Shown here one piece after another: positions 42,150-52,321 of a stretch of DNA of 64,000 nucleotides. Location: the NCBI GenBank assembly GCA_004014935.1, contig CP025322.1, positions 1-64,000 on the forward strand, read 5' to 3'. The DNA comes from Saccharomycopsis malanga (taxonomy: Eukaryota > Ascomycota > Saccharomycetes > Ascoideales > Saccharomycopsidaceae). The notes under the pieces were generated by a model. It worked only from the letters and a program-made list of their open reading frames with translations. It was not told where the DNA came from and did no database searches. A program made the position numbers and the translations under genes. Every line of letters begins with the position of its first letter. Within the stretch, counting starts at the first letter, position 1.

Positions 42150-44330
42150 ATGAACCACATTCAAAACAGCAGTGCCAGCAATTACATTTCTTCGGAGGAC
42201 TCCGATGATTCTAGTTCGCAAAACTCTTTATCAATTAGCTCTCCTATTATAAAAAAATCACATCAGACTGGACTTCCGTTAAGGTCGCAATCGCCCATTC
42301 TTAGTGCGTTTCATCCGTATACCAAACAGGATCTTTCCTCAATATTTGTACTTCCGCCAGAGATCCTTATATTGATCTTTTCGTTTTTTAAGGAAAAATC
42401 AGATTTGGTATCTTTATTGCCTGTTTGTAAATACTGGGCTCAACTATTAGTCGAATTAATTTGGTTTAGACCAAAATTACAATCTAAAAAGGCTTATAAA
42501 CAGATACAAGTTATCCTAGATGCTGATCCTCTGTCTACCTTTGTGAACTATCGTCTATTTGTTCGTCGTCTAAATGTCTGTTTCATAGCCAGTTATGTTG
42601 ATGACGACTTTTTGTTAAAGTTCCAAAACTGCCTAAATCTAGAGCGTTTAACTTTGGTTAATTGTTCCAAGTTGACCAGCTCTTCAATTTCCAAAGTGTT
42701 GAAGGATTGTTCCAAGTTGCAATCTATTGACATGTCTGGTGTTAAAAACATATCCGATGAAATATTTGATGCATTAGCTGCCAATTGCCCTAGATTACAA
42801 GGTGTATATGCCCCAGATGCAGGAAACGTTTCCAATGATTCTGTTATAAATTTGTTTCAACATTGCCCTTATTTAAAGCGTATAAAACTCACTAAAAGTC
42901 AGAATGTCAATGACAGTGCAATCCAAGAACTCTCCAAAAATTTCAAGTATGTCGTTGAAATTGATTTGCATGGATGCCCTAATGTGACTGATCTGTCTTT
43001 AACACATGTATTTAACAACTTGGAACAATTACGGGAGTTTAGAATTTCCCAAAATAAAAACATCTCAGACAATATTTTCAAAAGTTTGCCTGATATTCAA
43101 TTTCTCAACCGATTAAGAATACTAGACTTTACTGATTGTTCTTACATTACTGACCGTTCCATCGAGAAAATAGTACGTTGCGCCCCTCGTTTAAGAAATG
43201 TGGTATTGTCTAAATGTTTAAATATCACTGATGCATCCTTGAGAGCACTCGCACAACTAAACAAATCTCTACACTACATACATTTGGGCCATTGCTCCAA
43301 CATCACTGATTTTGGTGTTAAGCTTTTGGTTTCGAATTGTTACAGATTGCAGTATATAGATCTCGCTTGTTGCACACAACTTACTAATGCATCGGTAGTA
43401 GAATTGGCAAATTTACCACGTCTTAAGAGAATTGGACTTGTCAAGTGTGTTCATATAACCGATCAAGGTGTTCTTCAGTTGGTCCAGAAAAGAGGACCTG
43501 GTGATACTTTGGAAAGAGTGCATCTTTCCTACTGTACTCAATTATCTACTCATCCAATTTACTTATTACTCAAATGTTGCCCTAAACTAACCCATTTATC
43601 TCTTACGGGAATTCAGGCGTTTCTTAGGCCGGATTTCAAAAGATTTTGTCGCGATCCTCCTGAAGAATTCACTGCTCATCAAAGGCAATTATTTTGTGTC
43701 TTTAGTGGCCCTGGTGTGAAAAACTTGCGTGATTATTTAGCAACAATATTTCCTTCTGAAGAACAGCAAGCTTATGGATTACCTCCCGCATTCAATGTTC
43801 CTCCAGAAATGTACCAAAACCGGATCTTAACCGCTTTGCCAGATCTTCAGCAAAGACAAGCTCAACAAATTCAATTGGTCCAACAACAACGTAGATTGTT
43901 TGACAGAAACCATGCCGAAAACCCATCAGCTTTCCAAGGAGTCTTCCAAAACGAATTAGCACAACATCTTCAACAAGAAAGAGAGCTGATTCAACAAAGG
44001 CAACAGCAACTACAGCAACGTCAACAACAGCCGCTTTCAGCACTGACTCGCTCTTCAGTGTTTTGGGAAGAACATGTGAACAGTTTTCATAATGCAGACG
44101 GCTCGGTAAATGGCCCTAACTTTGTTGCACTGGGAGCTGCTGACATAAGAGATAGACAACGGCTCACAAATCATTTTCAATGGGACAATGCGTTTACTCA
44201 ATCTTCTACTCCTGTCCCCGAGAACCTAGTTGTCCCTGCTTCTCCATGGGGTGGTGTGCGTAATCCTGATGCAAACAACGATGGCTCAGCCGAGGCAGGA
44301 GATGTTTCTATGAGCGATGAGATTGACTAA
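42150..44330 (+). CDS. GRR1: SCF F-box/LRR protein Grr1
   Basis: A 726-aa substrate adaptor of the SCF ubiquitin ligase, controlling nutrient sensing and G1 cyclin turnover. I start it at the ATG at 42150 (MNHIQNSSASNYISSED). An F-box lies at about 70-120 (LPPEILILIFSFFKEKSDL), followed by about a dozen leucine-rich repeats (about 150-500) with the cysteine-containing pattern LVNCSKLTS, LSKCLNITDASLRAL, IDLACCTQLTNASV and GLVKCVHITDQGVLQLV. After the repeats, FLRPDFKRFCR and RQLFCVFSGPGVKNLRDYL match Grr1. The C-terminus is Gln-rich. Confidence 0.96.
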   Translation: MNHIQNSSASNYISSEDSDDSSSQNSLSISSPIIKKSHQTGLPLRSQSPILSAFHPYTKQDLSSIFVLPPEILILIFSFFKEKSDLVSLLPVCKYWAQLLVELIWFRPKLQSKKAYKQIQVILDADPLSTFVNYRLFVRRLNVCFIASYVDDDFLLKFQNCLNLERLTLVNCSKLTSSSISKVLKDCSKLQSIDMSGVKNISDEIFDALAANCPRLQGVYAPDAGNVSNDSVINLFQHCPYLKRIKLTKSQNVNDSAIQELSKNFKYVVEIDLHGCPNVTDLSLTHVFNNLEQLREFRISQNKNISDNIFKSLPDIQFLNRLRILDFTDCSYITDRSIEKIVRCAPRLRNVVLSKCLNITDASLRALAQLNKSLHYIHLGHCSNITDFGVKLLVSNCYRLQYIDLACCTQLTNASVVELANLPRLKRIGLVKCVHITDQGVLQLVQKRGPGDTLERVHLSYCTQLSTHPIYLLLKCCPKLTHLSLTGIQAFLRPDFKRFCRDPPEEFTAHQRQLFCVFSGPGVKNLRDYLATIFPSEEQQAYGLPPAFNVPPEMYQNRILTALPDLQQRQAQQIQLVQQQRRLFDRNHAENPSAFQGVFQNELAQHLQQERELIQQRQQQLQQRQQQPLSALTRSSVFWEEHVNSFHNADGSVNGPNFVALGAADIRDRQRLTNHFQWDNAFTQSSTPVPENLVVPASPWGGVRNPDANNDGSAEAGDVSMSDEID

Positions 44331-45039
44331 TTGTGCATATACTGCGCTGCATTCATCTAGTCATGGCATATATTTATATCATCTTATTCTTCTATATACC
44401 TTTTTTCAACGTGGTATCGACTTTTTTCAATCTGTTTTTTCTTTTTTTTTTCTTTTCTTTTCTATTCTTTTTTTTTCTTTTTGAGTATTTGTTCTCTCAT
44501 TTATTGTTCTGCTACTTTGTTTCCCTAGTCATCTTTAATCTGGTTCGAAAAGCACGTTCCTTGGTCATACCATTTATTTGTAAAAGTGTATTTTGATAAG
44601 GTTTGTAAGTGAACCGGACTGACCCGAATTGATGAGTCTGTTAAGCTCGAATACACATTGAGCTTTTCATGTAGAAGGTAAATTTTACATCTTTTTTGTT
44701 TTTTACATAAAGTGCCGATTAAAACATTGGCAAAGCAAATATTTAATCAAGTAGGCTGTTTTACCAAAAAGTTTGATTCAAATTAACCAACAGTGAAACG
44801 GATTAGCCAAAATGGTTTTGTAATGACTTGAAGAACATAGAAAAATATGAAAGAGTGAAATGTAATGATTGAATGTTACATTGCAAAGATGAAAAAATGA
44901 AAAAAAAAAAAAAATTTTTTTTAACCGTATTTATAGTCAAATCAACGTAAAACAAAATAAAAGATATGTTGATATAGAACCATCTCTATAAAGCTCCTAA
45001 GCACAATGTGCTTTTGAATTCTTTTAGATGCTACAGAAA
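44331..45039. other. GRR1 3' flank
   Basis: A T/C-rich 3' region (long TTTTCTTTT stretches at 44440-44490) followed by AT-rich DNA. No gene is seen. Confidence 0.6.
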
Positions 45040-45364
45040 ATAATATTATCAATATATATTTCGAGCCTAGTAAATATCAGTTTAATATATACGCGCTATG
45101 TGTAAATGGACTTGGTAAAATCCTTCAGGGAAAACCCAATCATGTCCTGTTAATCAGGATCTGCTCACTCAATTGGTTGAAAAAAAGCACTGGGTTTTGG
45201 ACTAGATCGTATTTCAGACAGTTGGATAGGCCTGTGAAATCGCTTTCAGCATCTTAAAAACAGTTAATAAAAAAGTTTGTAGTCAGGAATCAAACTCTTG
45301 AGCCTGTTAGGCCCTTTTTTTCTCTTTCCACAGACTACTAGCCGCTGAACTATCTCGCCCAACA
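45040..45364 (-). mobile_element. SINE-like tRNA-headed repeat, copy 2
   Basis: On the minus strand the head has a perfect A box TAGTTCAGCGG and a B box GAGTTTGATTCC 44 bases apart, within the range for tRNAs with long variable arms. The T stem still pairs at four of five positions. A T6 run follows about 15 bases later, then the body shared with 38703-39062. The 5' end abuts a 24-base A run on the plus strand (T on the element strand), a plausible integration site for an L1-type target-primed mechanism. The far end is AT-rich. It lies between the convergent genes GRR1 and LOT5. Confidence 0.62.
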
Positions 45365-45373
45365 GTAAACCTC

Positions 45374-45374
<1 letters not shown>

Positions 45375-45407
<33 letters not shown>

Positions 45408-45424
45408 GCAAAAAAAAAAAAAAA
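45375..45424. repeat. A-rich tract next to repeat copy 2
   Basis: Two long A runs (about 24 and 16) separated by GAG and AGC interruptions, directly at the 5' boundary of the tRNA-headed element. Confidence 0.8.
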
Positions 45425-45491
45425 TCGACTATAGTACAAGGAAACCATTTAACACTTCTACAAAAAATATGCAACTAATTTTATCAATATT

Positions 45492-46328
45492 CTACTCTAA
45501 TTTTCGAACCTTCTGGCCATTGTGTTTGTCTTCGTCATCTCGTTGACGTACTACACCAACACGTTCTCCATTGATATTAACCTCTACGCCAGCATTGTCA
45601 CCATCACTCTCCGCACAGTCATCAATATCGTCAGCCTGACCGGTGGTATTTACCAAGACTTCGGCAATTTCCGGGGTTGTGGAATGTTCAAATATTGGGA
45701 AGTCTGTTGATCTGGTTCTTCTGTCGTTTTCATACTGTGATTCGTCATCGGACTCCGGATCAAAATGAAAAGCAGAACATTTTGATAAAGCAGTAAAAGT
45801 GGTCTCTACAACCTTATCACCATTATAAGCTGCTCCAAAATATTGTTCGGAAAACAAACTTTCTTTCGACTGCTCAACTGGTTGTTGTTGAAACTTCGGA
45901 ATCAAATAGACTTCCACAAGGTCATCATCCAGACTTGAGTCCGCATCCTGTGATCCCGTCGGAGGCCCATCTTTCAACTGCAAATAAAGAAGTGACTCAT
46001 TATCTTGATTCTTCTGTAGTGCATGTAATATAATGTTTCCATAAGAGAGCTCTAGACCAGTGTCAGATTCTAGGAACCATAAAACAAACGATGTATTGAG
46101 CACAAAGACGTCCACAATATATTCTTCAGATGCCTGGGGAACCACAGGGCGTATTATGCTCTCGAAAACGTTATTAGGATCGTTGTATGTAAGCTTCCAG
46201 CTTCTGCCCCCACCATAGAGAATTGGGTTTTCTTGAAGTGAGAACGCCGAAGGAGTACTAAATTGGTATTTTTTGAAGGGGTCGACATTCTCTATCGACG
46301 GCTTCACATGGACAATTCTTGCTGGCAT
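45492..46328 (-). CDS. LOT5: Lot5/ICln-like PH-domain protein
   Basis: A 278-aa protein with an N-terminal PH-like ICln domain. A Tyr-Gly-Gly segment (ILYGGGRSWKLTY), the strand SFVLWFLESDTGLELSYG and NIILHALQKNQ correspond to the family pattern of WxxxxxxxGxxIPYxxIxLHAxS. An acidic middle and C-terminus follow. Metazoan ICln chaperones Sm proteins in the methylosome; yeast Lot5 is a poorly characterised, cold-induced relative. The ATG at 46328 (MPARIVHVKPSIENVDPF) is chosen because upstream codons contain no ATG. It is divergent from BNA6 with only 268 bases between. Confidence 0.72.
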   Translation of the reverse strand: MPARIVHVKPSIENVDPFKKYQFSTPSAFSLQENPILYGGGRSWKLTYNDPNNVFESIIRPVVPQASEEYIVDVFVLNTSFVLWFLESDTGLELSYGNIILHALQKNQDNESLLYLQLKDGPPTGSQDADSSLDDDLVEVYLIPKFQQQPVEQSKESLFSEQYFGAAYNGDKVVETTFTALSKCSAFHFDPESDDESQYENDRRTRSTDFPIFEHSTTPEIAEVLVNTTGQADDIDDCAESDGDNAGVEVNINGERVGVVRQRDDEDKHNGQKVRKLE

Positions 46329-46596
46329 TTCACTTGATAATTGTCCACCATCAATTCTGTACAAGTTACTGCTCTCGCTATGTTGAAAATAATGACCACT
46401 TTCCGTTCAAAAGCAAAATGAAAACTTGTGGATGTGATATGCGCATATACATACATGAGTTTACCTGTTAGCGCGTCACAGGGGTTTCTATACCCCTTCG
46501 CTCGAAAGGATGGATTTTTTTCAATACAAGAGTGGGTGGAATGGAATCATAGTGAAATAATTCTATTCAATAAGTAAGATTTATCAACTATCAACA

Positions 46597-47499
46597 ATGA
46601 GTGCACTCAATTATGAGCATTTGCTTCCGGTAAATGGGCAATGGAGACAGAAGGTAACGGAATGGCTTTCCGAGGACGTTGCATCGTTCGATTATGGCGC
46701 TTATGTTGTAGGCGATACATTGAACGATGCCAATTTGTATTGTAAACAGAAATGTGTGTTGAGTGGCGTGGCATTTGCTAAGGAGGTGTACCGGCAATGT
46801 GGGATCACGAATATTGAATGGCTTCACAAGGACGGCGATTTCTTAGACCCTAGCAAGGAAAAAGATGGAAAGATCGTAGTGGCTAAAATAACTCAAACCG
46901 AAGTACGCAAGATTTTGGTGGCAGAACGTTTGTCACTCAACATTATTTGTAGAGCTTCAGGCGTCGCCACAAAGTCTAACCAAATCATTCTGTTGGCTCG
47001 CCAAAACGGCTACAAGGGTATCATTGCTGGCACCAGAAAAACCACTCCTGGGTTCCGTTTGGTGGAAAAGTACTCGATGATCATCGGAGGCTGCGATCCA
47101 CATAGATACGACTTGTCAAGCATGATCATGCTCAAAGATAACCATATCTGGTCTGTGGGCTCCATAACTAAAGCGGTCCAGTCTGCTAGAAGCACTGGTG
47201 GCTTTAGCGTCAAGATCGAGGTCGAGGTGCAAACGGAGGAAGAAGCGAACGAGGCAATTGCTGCCGGCGCCGATATTATCATGTTAGACAACTTTTCCGG
47301 AGAAGGACTTAAACTTGCTGCTGCTAATATCAAGGCTAAATGGGCCCACTCCAATAATAACTTTCTATTGGAATGTTCGGGAGGCTTGACAGAAGAGAAC
47401 ATATCCAGTTACTTGAGTAATGAAATTGATATTTACTCCACCAGCTCTATCCACCAGGGTGCTGGAGTTGCCGATTTCAGTTTGAAAATTGTCATTTGA
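46597..47499 (+). CDS. BNA6: quinolinate phosphoribosyltransferase Bna6
   Basis: A 300-aa enzyme of de novo NAD synthesis that turns quinolinate and PRPP into nicotinate mononucleotide, CO2 and pyrophosphate. It follows Saccharomyces Bna6 over its full length. Landmarks are [21 protein letters not shown], the phosphate- and substrate-binding [33 protein letters not shown] and the C-terminal [11 protein letters not shown]. Codon 132 is CTG and aligns with Ser of the Saccharomyces protein, supporting CTG-Ser decoding. The start is the only ATG at the conserved N-terminus. Confidence 0.97.
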   Translation: MSALNYEHLLPVNGQWRQKVTEWLSEDVASFDYGAYVVGDTLNDANLYCKQKCVLSGVAFAKEVYRQCGITNIEWLHKDGDFLDPSKEKDGKIVVAKITQTEVRKILVAERLSLNIICRASGVATKSNQIILLARQNGYKGIIAGTRKTTPGFRLVEKYSMIIGGCDPHRYDLSSMIMLKDNHIWSVGSITKAVQSARSTGGFSVKIEVEVQTEEEANEAIAAGADIIMLDNFSGEGLKLAAANIKAKWAHSNNNFLLECSGGLTEENISSYLSNEIDIYSTSSIHQGAGVADFSLKIVI

Positions 47500-48827
47500 T
47501 GGTGGATGACTACCATTTCAGTCCAGATATTAATATAAAATGTATAGTAATGAGATATTGTATTATGTTTGCGCAGTAACGAGATATTGTTTCATGTTTT
47601 TTAATATGGGTTGTAAAAAAACAGTAATATGAATTTTATTGATCTGTGTTTCTGAAGTAGGGGTTAAACTTCTATATTATACTGTCCCTGCACTTTAAAC
47701 AGATAATAAATTTGCTTACATAACTCTTTCTTTGTCCTCAATTCATTTGATCTCCTTATATTATTTACCAATTTCCTTTTGGATCAGCAAAATCTGTCAG
47801 TGAGCACCTAAGGGCTTATTCTGTTATAGAGTCTACTGCCTGGTTTGGCAACTCATTTTGCACTGTAAAATTTACTTTCGTTCTAACATTTGCTTGACAA
47901 CTCTATTTTTCCTTTATTTAGTTAACTACATTATTTTTCATTCTTTATGAAAGCACCTCAATAATACAAAGCTGTATAGATTAAATAAGTATACGAATAG
48001 TTAAAATTTCAGTGTTGCTAAATGCTTACAATGTGTATCATTGTTACCAGTGCTAAAAAGTTTTTTTCAGTTTTTTGGTTCTGTGAATATCATCTTTAAA
48101 CAACATCAAAAAGTATACTATGCTCTTTGACGAAAAATTCAATATGTGAAAGAATAACAAGGGCAGAAATTATTCAATTTTTTCGAGTTTCAACTTACTT
48201 TTTCAGAAACACTTTCCAAAAATTATTAACTAAATACACTGTCAAATTCTCATTTTTGCGACTATATAGCTTCATATTAGTGATAATCTAATCAATATTT
48301 CATATATGAGATATAATTATTATATACAGGCCATTATGCAAGTATACGCAAGTATATGTACACCATACAGACCATACTGCACAAGAAAATCAGCTTTCTT
48401 CTCTTCCTAATACCTAAGTTTATTATTGATATTCCGTAATTCCCAGCTATATACCTTGATATCATCACTTTCCACTCGATATTTGGACTTTATGCCTCAT
48501 TTAAAAAGACAAGCTATTTCCTTTCTCGACAACCTCCATGCAGCCCCATGCAGCACTCATCATAATTATGAGCCCCGCATGGAGTTTCAGCCAATCAGAA
48601 TTAGTCACCCCAAGTATTTTTTTCGCCTGTTTTTTCTGATATTTTCACATTCTTTCTATACACACCTGTATAACGAGCTCGAAACACATCGCATTGGCCA
48701 TTAGTGTGGGGATATTACAGGTGAACTGCTATATAACAACTGTAAAAAAAAAATTTTTTTTGTTGAAAGTGGCGTTGAAGCATCAAAAGTGAATTTATCC
48801 TAAGAATTTTCAAAAACCCAATTTACA
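47500..48827. other. intergenic, BNA6 3' flank and HAP2 promoter
   Basis: About 1.3 kb with no gene seen. The last 290 bases contain short direct repeats around CATGCAG and the CCAAT box listed separately. Confidence 0.6.
48591..48597 (+). promoter_or_regulatory. CCAAT box upstream of HAP2
   Basis: CCAATCA, the optimal target of the Hap2/3/5 complex, about 230 bases before the HAP2 start. This suggests autoregulation, known for some fungal HAP2 orthologues. Confidence 0.45.
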
Positions 48828-49681
48828 ATGGCTTCTATTTCGCCTAACCAAAGCAGTCAATATTCACAATATGCTTCGTATTTTGATCAGCAGGATCCTC
48901 TGAAAACTAAGCAATTTTTTTCTGGTAATGGCCTGGCCGCCAATGGTGGCAACTCTCAAAACAACCAGTCTCTCCTTTCGTCTACCGATGATGTAGATGC
49001 TGCGCATCAAAACTCATCAGAACAGAGCATCTTAGATGTTGTGAACTCTTATTCTGACCGAGACCAAATTTTTCAAGCGCAACTTGCTGGATCCAATAAT
49101 GGTCTGCAAAACCACTCACATATAGATGGAACAACTGGGGCCGGTTTGCAGCCTGGAAATGGGTTTCAAAATGACGCGTCACTTTATAATCCTGTAGGAC
49201 TGCTTATCGGACCAAATGGTTTTCCTGACGGCAAACCTGAGCTGCAAGACACACAACGTCACCGTCTCCAGCAGAACCAACAACAACATAACCACCATCC
49301 GACCCAGCCACAGTCTCAACAGACCCAGATAGTATCTCCTGTCAGCAATAACCAATTACTCAATAACTCCCCTTCTTCGTCTTATCTGAATGCTGACAGT
49401 GCAAGTTACGACACCTCTGCTCTTCAGGCACCTATCTCGAGTCCTACTGTAACCCCAGAAGAACCGTTTTATGTCAATGCTAAACAATATCATAGAATAT
49501 TAAAAAGAAGAATAGCTAGAGCCAAGCTTGAAGAAAGCCTAAAGGTTGCAAGAGGAAGAAAACCATATTTGCACGAATCAAGACATAAACATGCTATGAG
49601 AAGACCAAGAGGACAAGGAGGAAGATTTCTCACCGCTGCAGAAATTGCTGAGAGAGACAGATTAGAACAGCAAAAGCTCCA

Positions 49682-49712
<31 letters not shown>

Positions 49713-50030
49713 CAACAACAACAACAACAACAGCAGCAGCAGCAGCAGCAACAACGACAACAACAACAACAACAACAACAACAGATCAATAGCGATGGTG
49801 TAAAGCCAGATTTAGATGTTAATGAAAGTATAAACCTTAAAAATGGTCAGTCGGACAATTTGATAAATCATTCTAGCTCTTCTAATCCTGGCCATGGATT
49901 TTCGGATGCCGGCTTGGGTTCTATAGAAATTCCTACTAACATTTCTGTGAAAAATGAAAATCTTGATGGTAGCAACATAAGTGGTCTCGAAAACAACAAC
50001 AATAATATCAATCAAGCTGGATTGGTATGA
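48828..50030 (+). CDS. HAP2: CCAAT-binding factor subunit Hap2 (NF-YA)
   Basis: A 400-aa subunit of the Hap2/3/5 transcription factor, which binds CCAAT and controls respiration and iron-linked genes. The conserved core at about residues 206-265 has the Hap3/5 association helix ([18 protein letters not shown]) and the DNA-binding part ([20 protein letters not shown]). An Asn/Gln-rich N-terminus precedes it. A poly-Gln run of more than 30 residues, encoded by mixed CAG and CAA at 49671-49785, follows it directly. The start is the ATG at 48828. Confidence 0.95.
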
Positions 50031-51169
50031 TTGACATTACTAACCTCTTTTTTATATTTTTTATTTTTTCCGTAACTATATGATTTCTCACGTTTGCTTA
50101 TGAATATGAAATTTTTTATCAGTCTTTTTTACATTTTGGATATCAGGTCATGATTTATCGAGTTGCATATTTGCTCATGTTGTGAATATGCTTTTTTTTT
50201 TTATTTTTTTTTTTCTTACTTATGATTGTTTTTTACTCTACGAAAGAAAATTTGTTTTTGTTGGAATGCTTCATTTGTAATTGGATTGGAGACTGTATAA
50301 TTTTGGCTGAGTAGGAATTGCAAATGCACAATCAAACTTTGTGTTTCAGATTTCGATTGAGAATAAAGAGAAAGTTTGATTTTGTAGTATTTTAAGTGTA
50401 TCAAAACCATCTACTTGGCCATCTTATCGTAATTTTAAGGCGAACAACACTTGAGAAGAAACAATTGTCTTTATGAACACCTAAACTGGGTTTTATGAAC
50501 ACCTCACGTTCATTTAAGCCGGTCTCTTTTCTCCTACAAAAAGTATCAAGTAATATCTTTTTTTATGCAAATCCGTCATGATTTAGCTTGTCTACGTCTA
50601 TGATACTAATTCGTTTTTCATTTGATATGTAAACCAGCCAGAAGATCCAAAAGTTTAACAAATAAATAATGACAAGGAATCGCCTTATCCAAAGTCGCTT
50701 AAATCATTCAATCTAAGGTCTATATATGGCATTTTTTACCTGAGTTTTCATTCAATTATTTCAACAAAACAACTTGAAATAAACTGGCGAACTAGATGCA
50801 AATATATCAAAAATAATGATTTGACCTAACGCGTGCGTGCCAACTACCATGAAAGGCACAATGCTCCCAGGCCTTTAAAAAATAAACCTACGAACATCTA
50901 AAACAAAAGTAACAAATTGTCAATTCCTTCATCAGCCAACCATAGCCATGTAATGCTTAAGTATCTTCAACTCTAATGCATGCTCAGACGCTTCCTCACC
51001 TACTGTGCACGTGACTATTTTATGTGCTGTTTTTTTACATACAAAATGGCAGAGAACAGTATGGAAAAACGAAAAAAAAAAGCAGACATCAAATCAAAAA
51101 ATTTTTTATTTATTTTACAAGAGATTTTGAAGTAGATCCAATACAAATTATAGATAATAATCAACAAAT
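50031..51169. other. intergenic, HAP2 to YRB1
   Basis: About 1.1 kb of AT-rich DNA with T runs near 50190. An ACGCGT occurs at 50829-50834, 340 bases before YRB1. No gene is seen. Confidence 0.6.
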
Positions 51170-51829
51170 ATGAGCGACGAAACTAAACCACAAGAGACCA
51201 AGGTTGAAGAGCCAAAGGTTGAAGAATCTAAGCCAAAGGTTGAAGAGCCTGCCAAGTCTGCTACTACTTTGCCAACGCCACCAACATCTAATGTTTTTGC
51301 TTTGTTTGGCGGTAAGAAGGCTGAGAAGAAGACTGAGAAGAAAGATGAAGAAAAAGAAGAATCTAAGTCTGATGACAAAGTTGAGAAGAAAGATGAAGAA
51401 ACTGATGAGCCAGATGTTCACTTCGACCCAATTGTGAAGTTGGAAAAAGTTGATGTCAAGACTAATGAAGAAAACGAAACTGTTCTTTACAAGGTTCGTT
51501 CCAAGTTGTTCAAATTTGATTCTGAATCCAATGAATGGAAAGAAAGAGGTTTAGGTGAAGTTAAATTTTTGCAACACAATGAAACTAAAAAAGTTAGATT
51601 GTTGATGAGAAGAGAAACAATTTTCAAGGTTTGTGCTAACCATTTTGTTTCTCCACACTATAAATTGACTCCAAACATTGGTAGTGAGAAATCTTGGGTT
51701 TATAACGTTGCCGCTGACTACAGTAGTGGTGAACCAGAAGAATTGACTTTGGCTTTCAGATTTGCTAACAAGGAAATTGCTGACAAGTTCAAAGAATGGT
51801 TTGAAAAGGCTCAAGAAATCAACAAATAA
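51170..51829 (+). CDS. YRB1: Ran-binding protein Yrb1 (RanBP1)
   Basis: A 219-aa cytoplasmic co-factor that stimulates RanGTP hydrolysis and releases export complexes. A charged N-terminus ([13 protein letters not shown] repeats) leads into one Ran-binding domain at about 80-215: [59 protein letters not shown] and [13 protein letters not shown]. Strong codon bias without CTG suggests high expression. Length and order match Yrb1. Confidence 0.95.
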   Translation: MSDETKPQETKVEEPKVEESKPKVEEPAKSATTLPTPPTSNVFALFGGKKAEKKTEKKDEEKEESKSDDKVEKKDEETDEPDVHFDPIVKLEKVDVKTNEENETVLYKVRSKLFKFDSESNEWKERGLGEVKFLQHNETKKVRLLMRRETIFKVCANHFVSPHYKLTPNIGSEKSWVYNVAADYSSGEPEELTLAFRFANKEIADKFKEWFEKAQEINK

Positions 51830-52321
51830 AGAATGCCTGCTTGACAATTTGTAGATTTCAGCATTTACCATTCTCATTTTATACTACTTAATTTTTAATT
51901 TTTTACTCGCTTTTCTCATTTTACATAAGTAAATTATCACGATTGTTTTCAAAAGTTTCCATTCTCCCCTTTTCATGCCTTAATGTGTTCCATGTAATGA
52001 ATATTTCTTTTTAGCTATTGTAGAACATAAACCGGTCCACTACATGATTGCTTTTCAAAGTCATACATTATTACAAGTAAATATATTTTAGCCTGTTAGA
52101 ATGCGGTTTGGTCTGCAATTTTTTTTATGTAATTTTTACCAAAATTGTAAACATTACAATTTTATAATTGGATGATATGAAAGTTACGTAAAACAAAATT
52201 TAGGAGTAAAATGCCTTGCTCATTTACTCTCTTACACTATATATTAATTTTAAATACTTGCACATTTATTACAATTCCAACTTCTCTAAAGATTGTGAAC
52301 AAACCGATAATAACCACACAA
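51830..52321. other. convergent intergenic region YRB1/SHB17
   Basis: AT-rich 3' flanks of two converging genes. Nothing recognised. Confidence 0.6.

Noticed and set aside
44331-44596. 87-codon frame after GRR1
   Set aside because: Phe-rich product of T-rich 3' sequence.
51148-51421. Antisense hydrophobic frames over YRB1
   Set aside because: Complement of the KKxEE repeats; no independent evidence.
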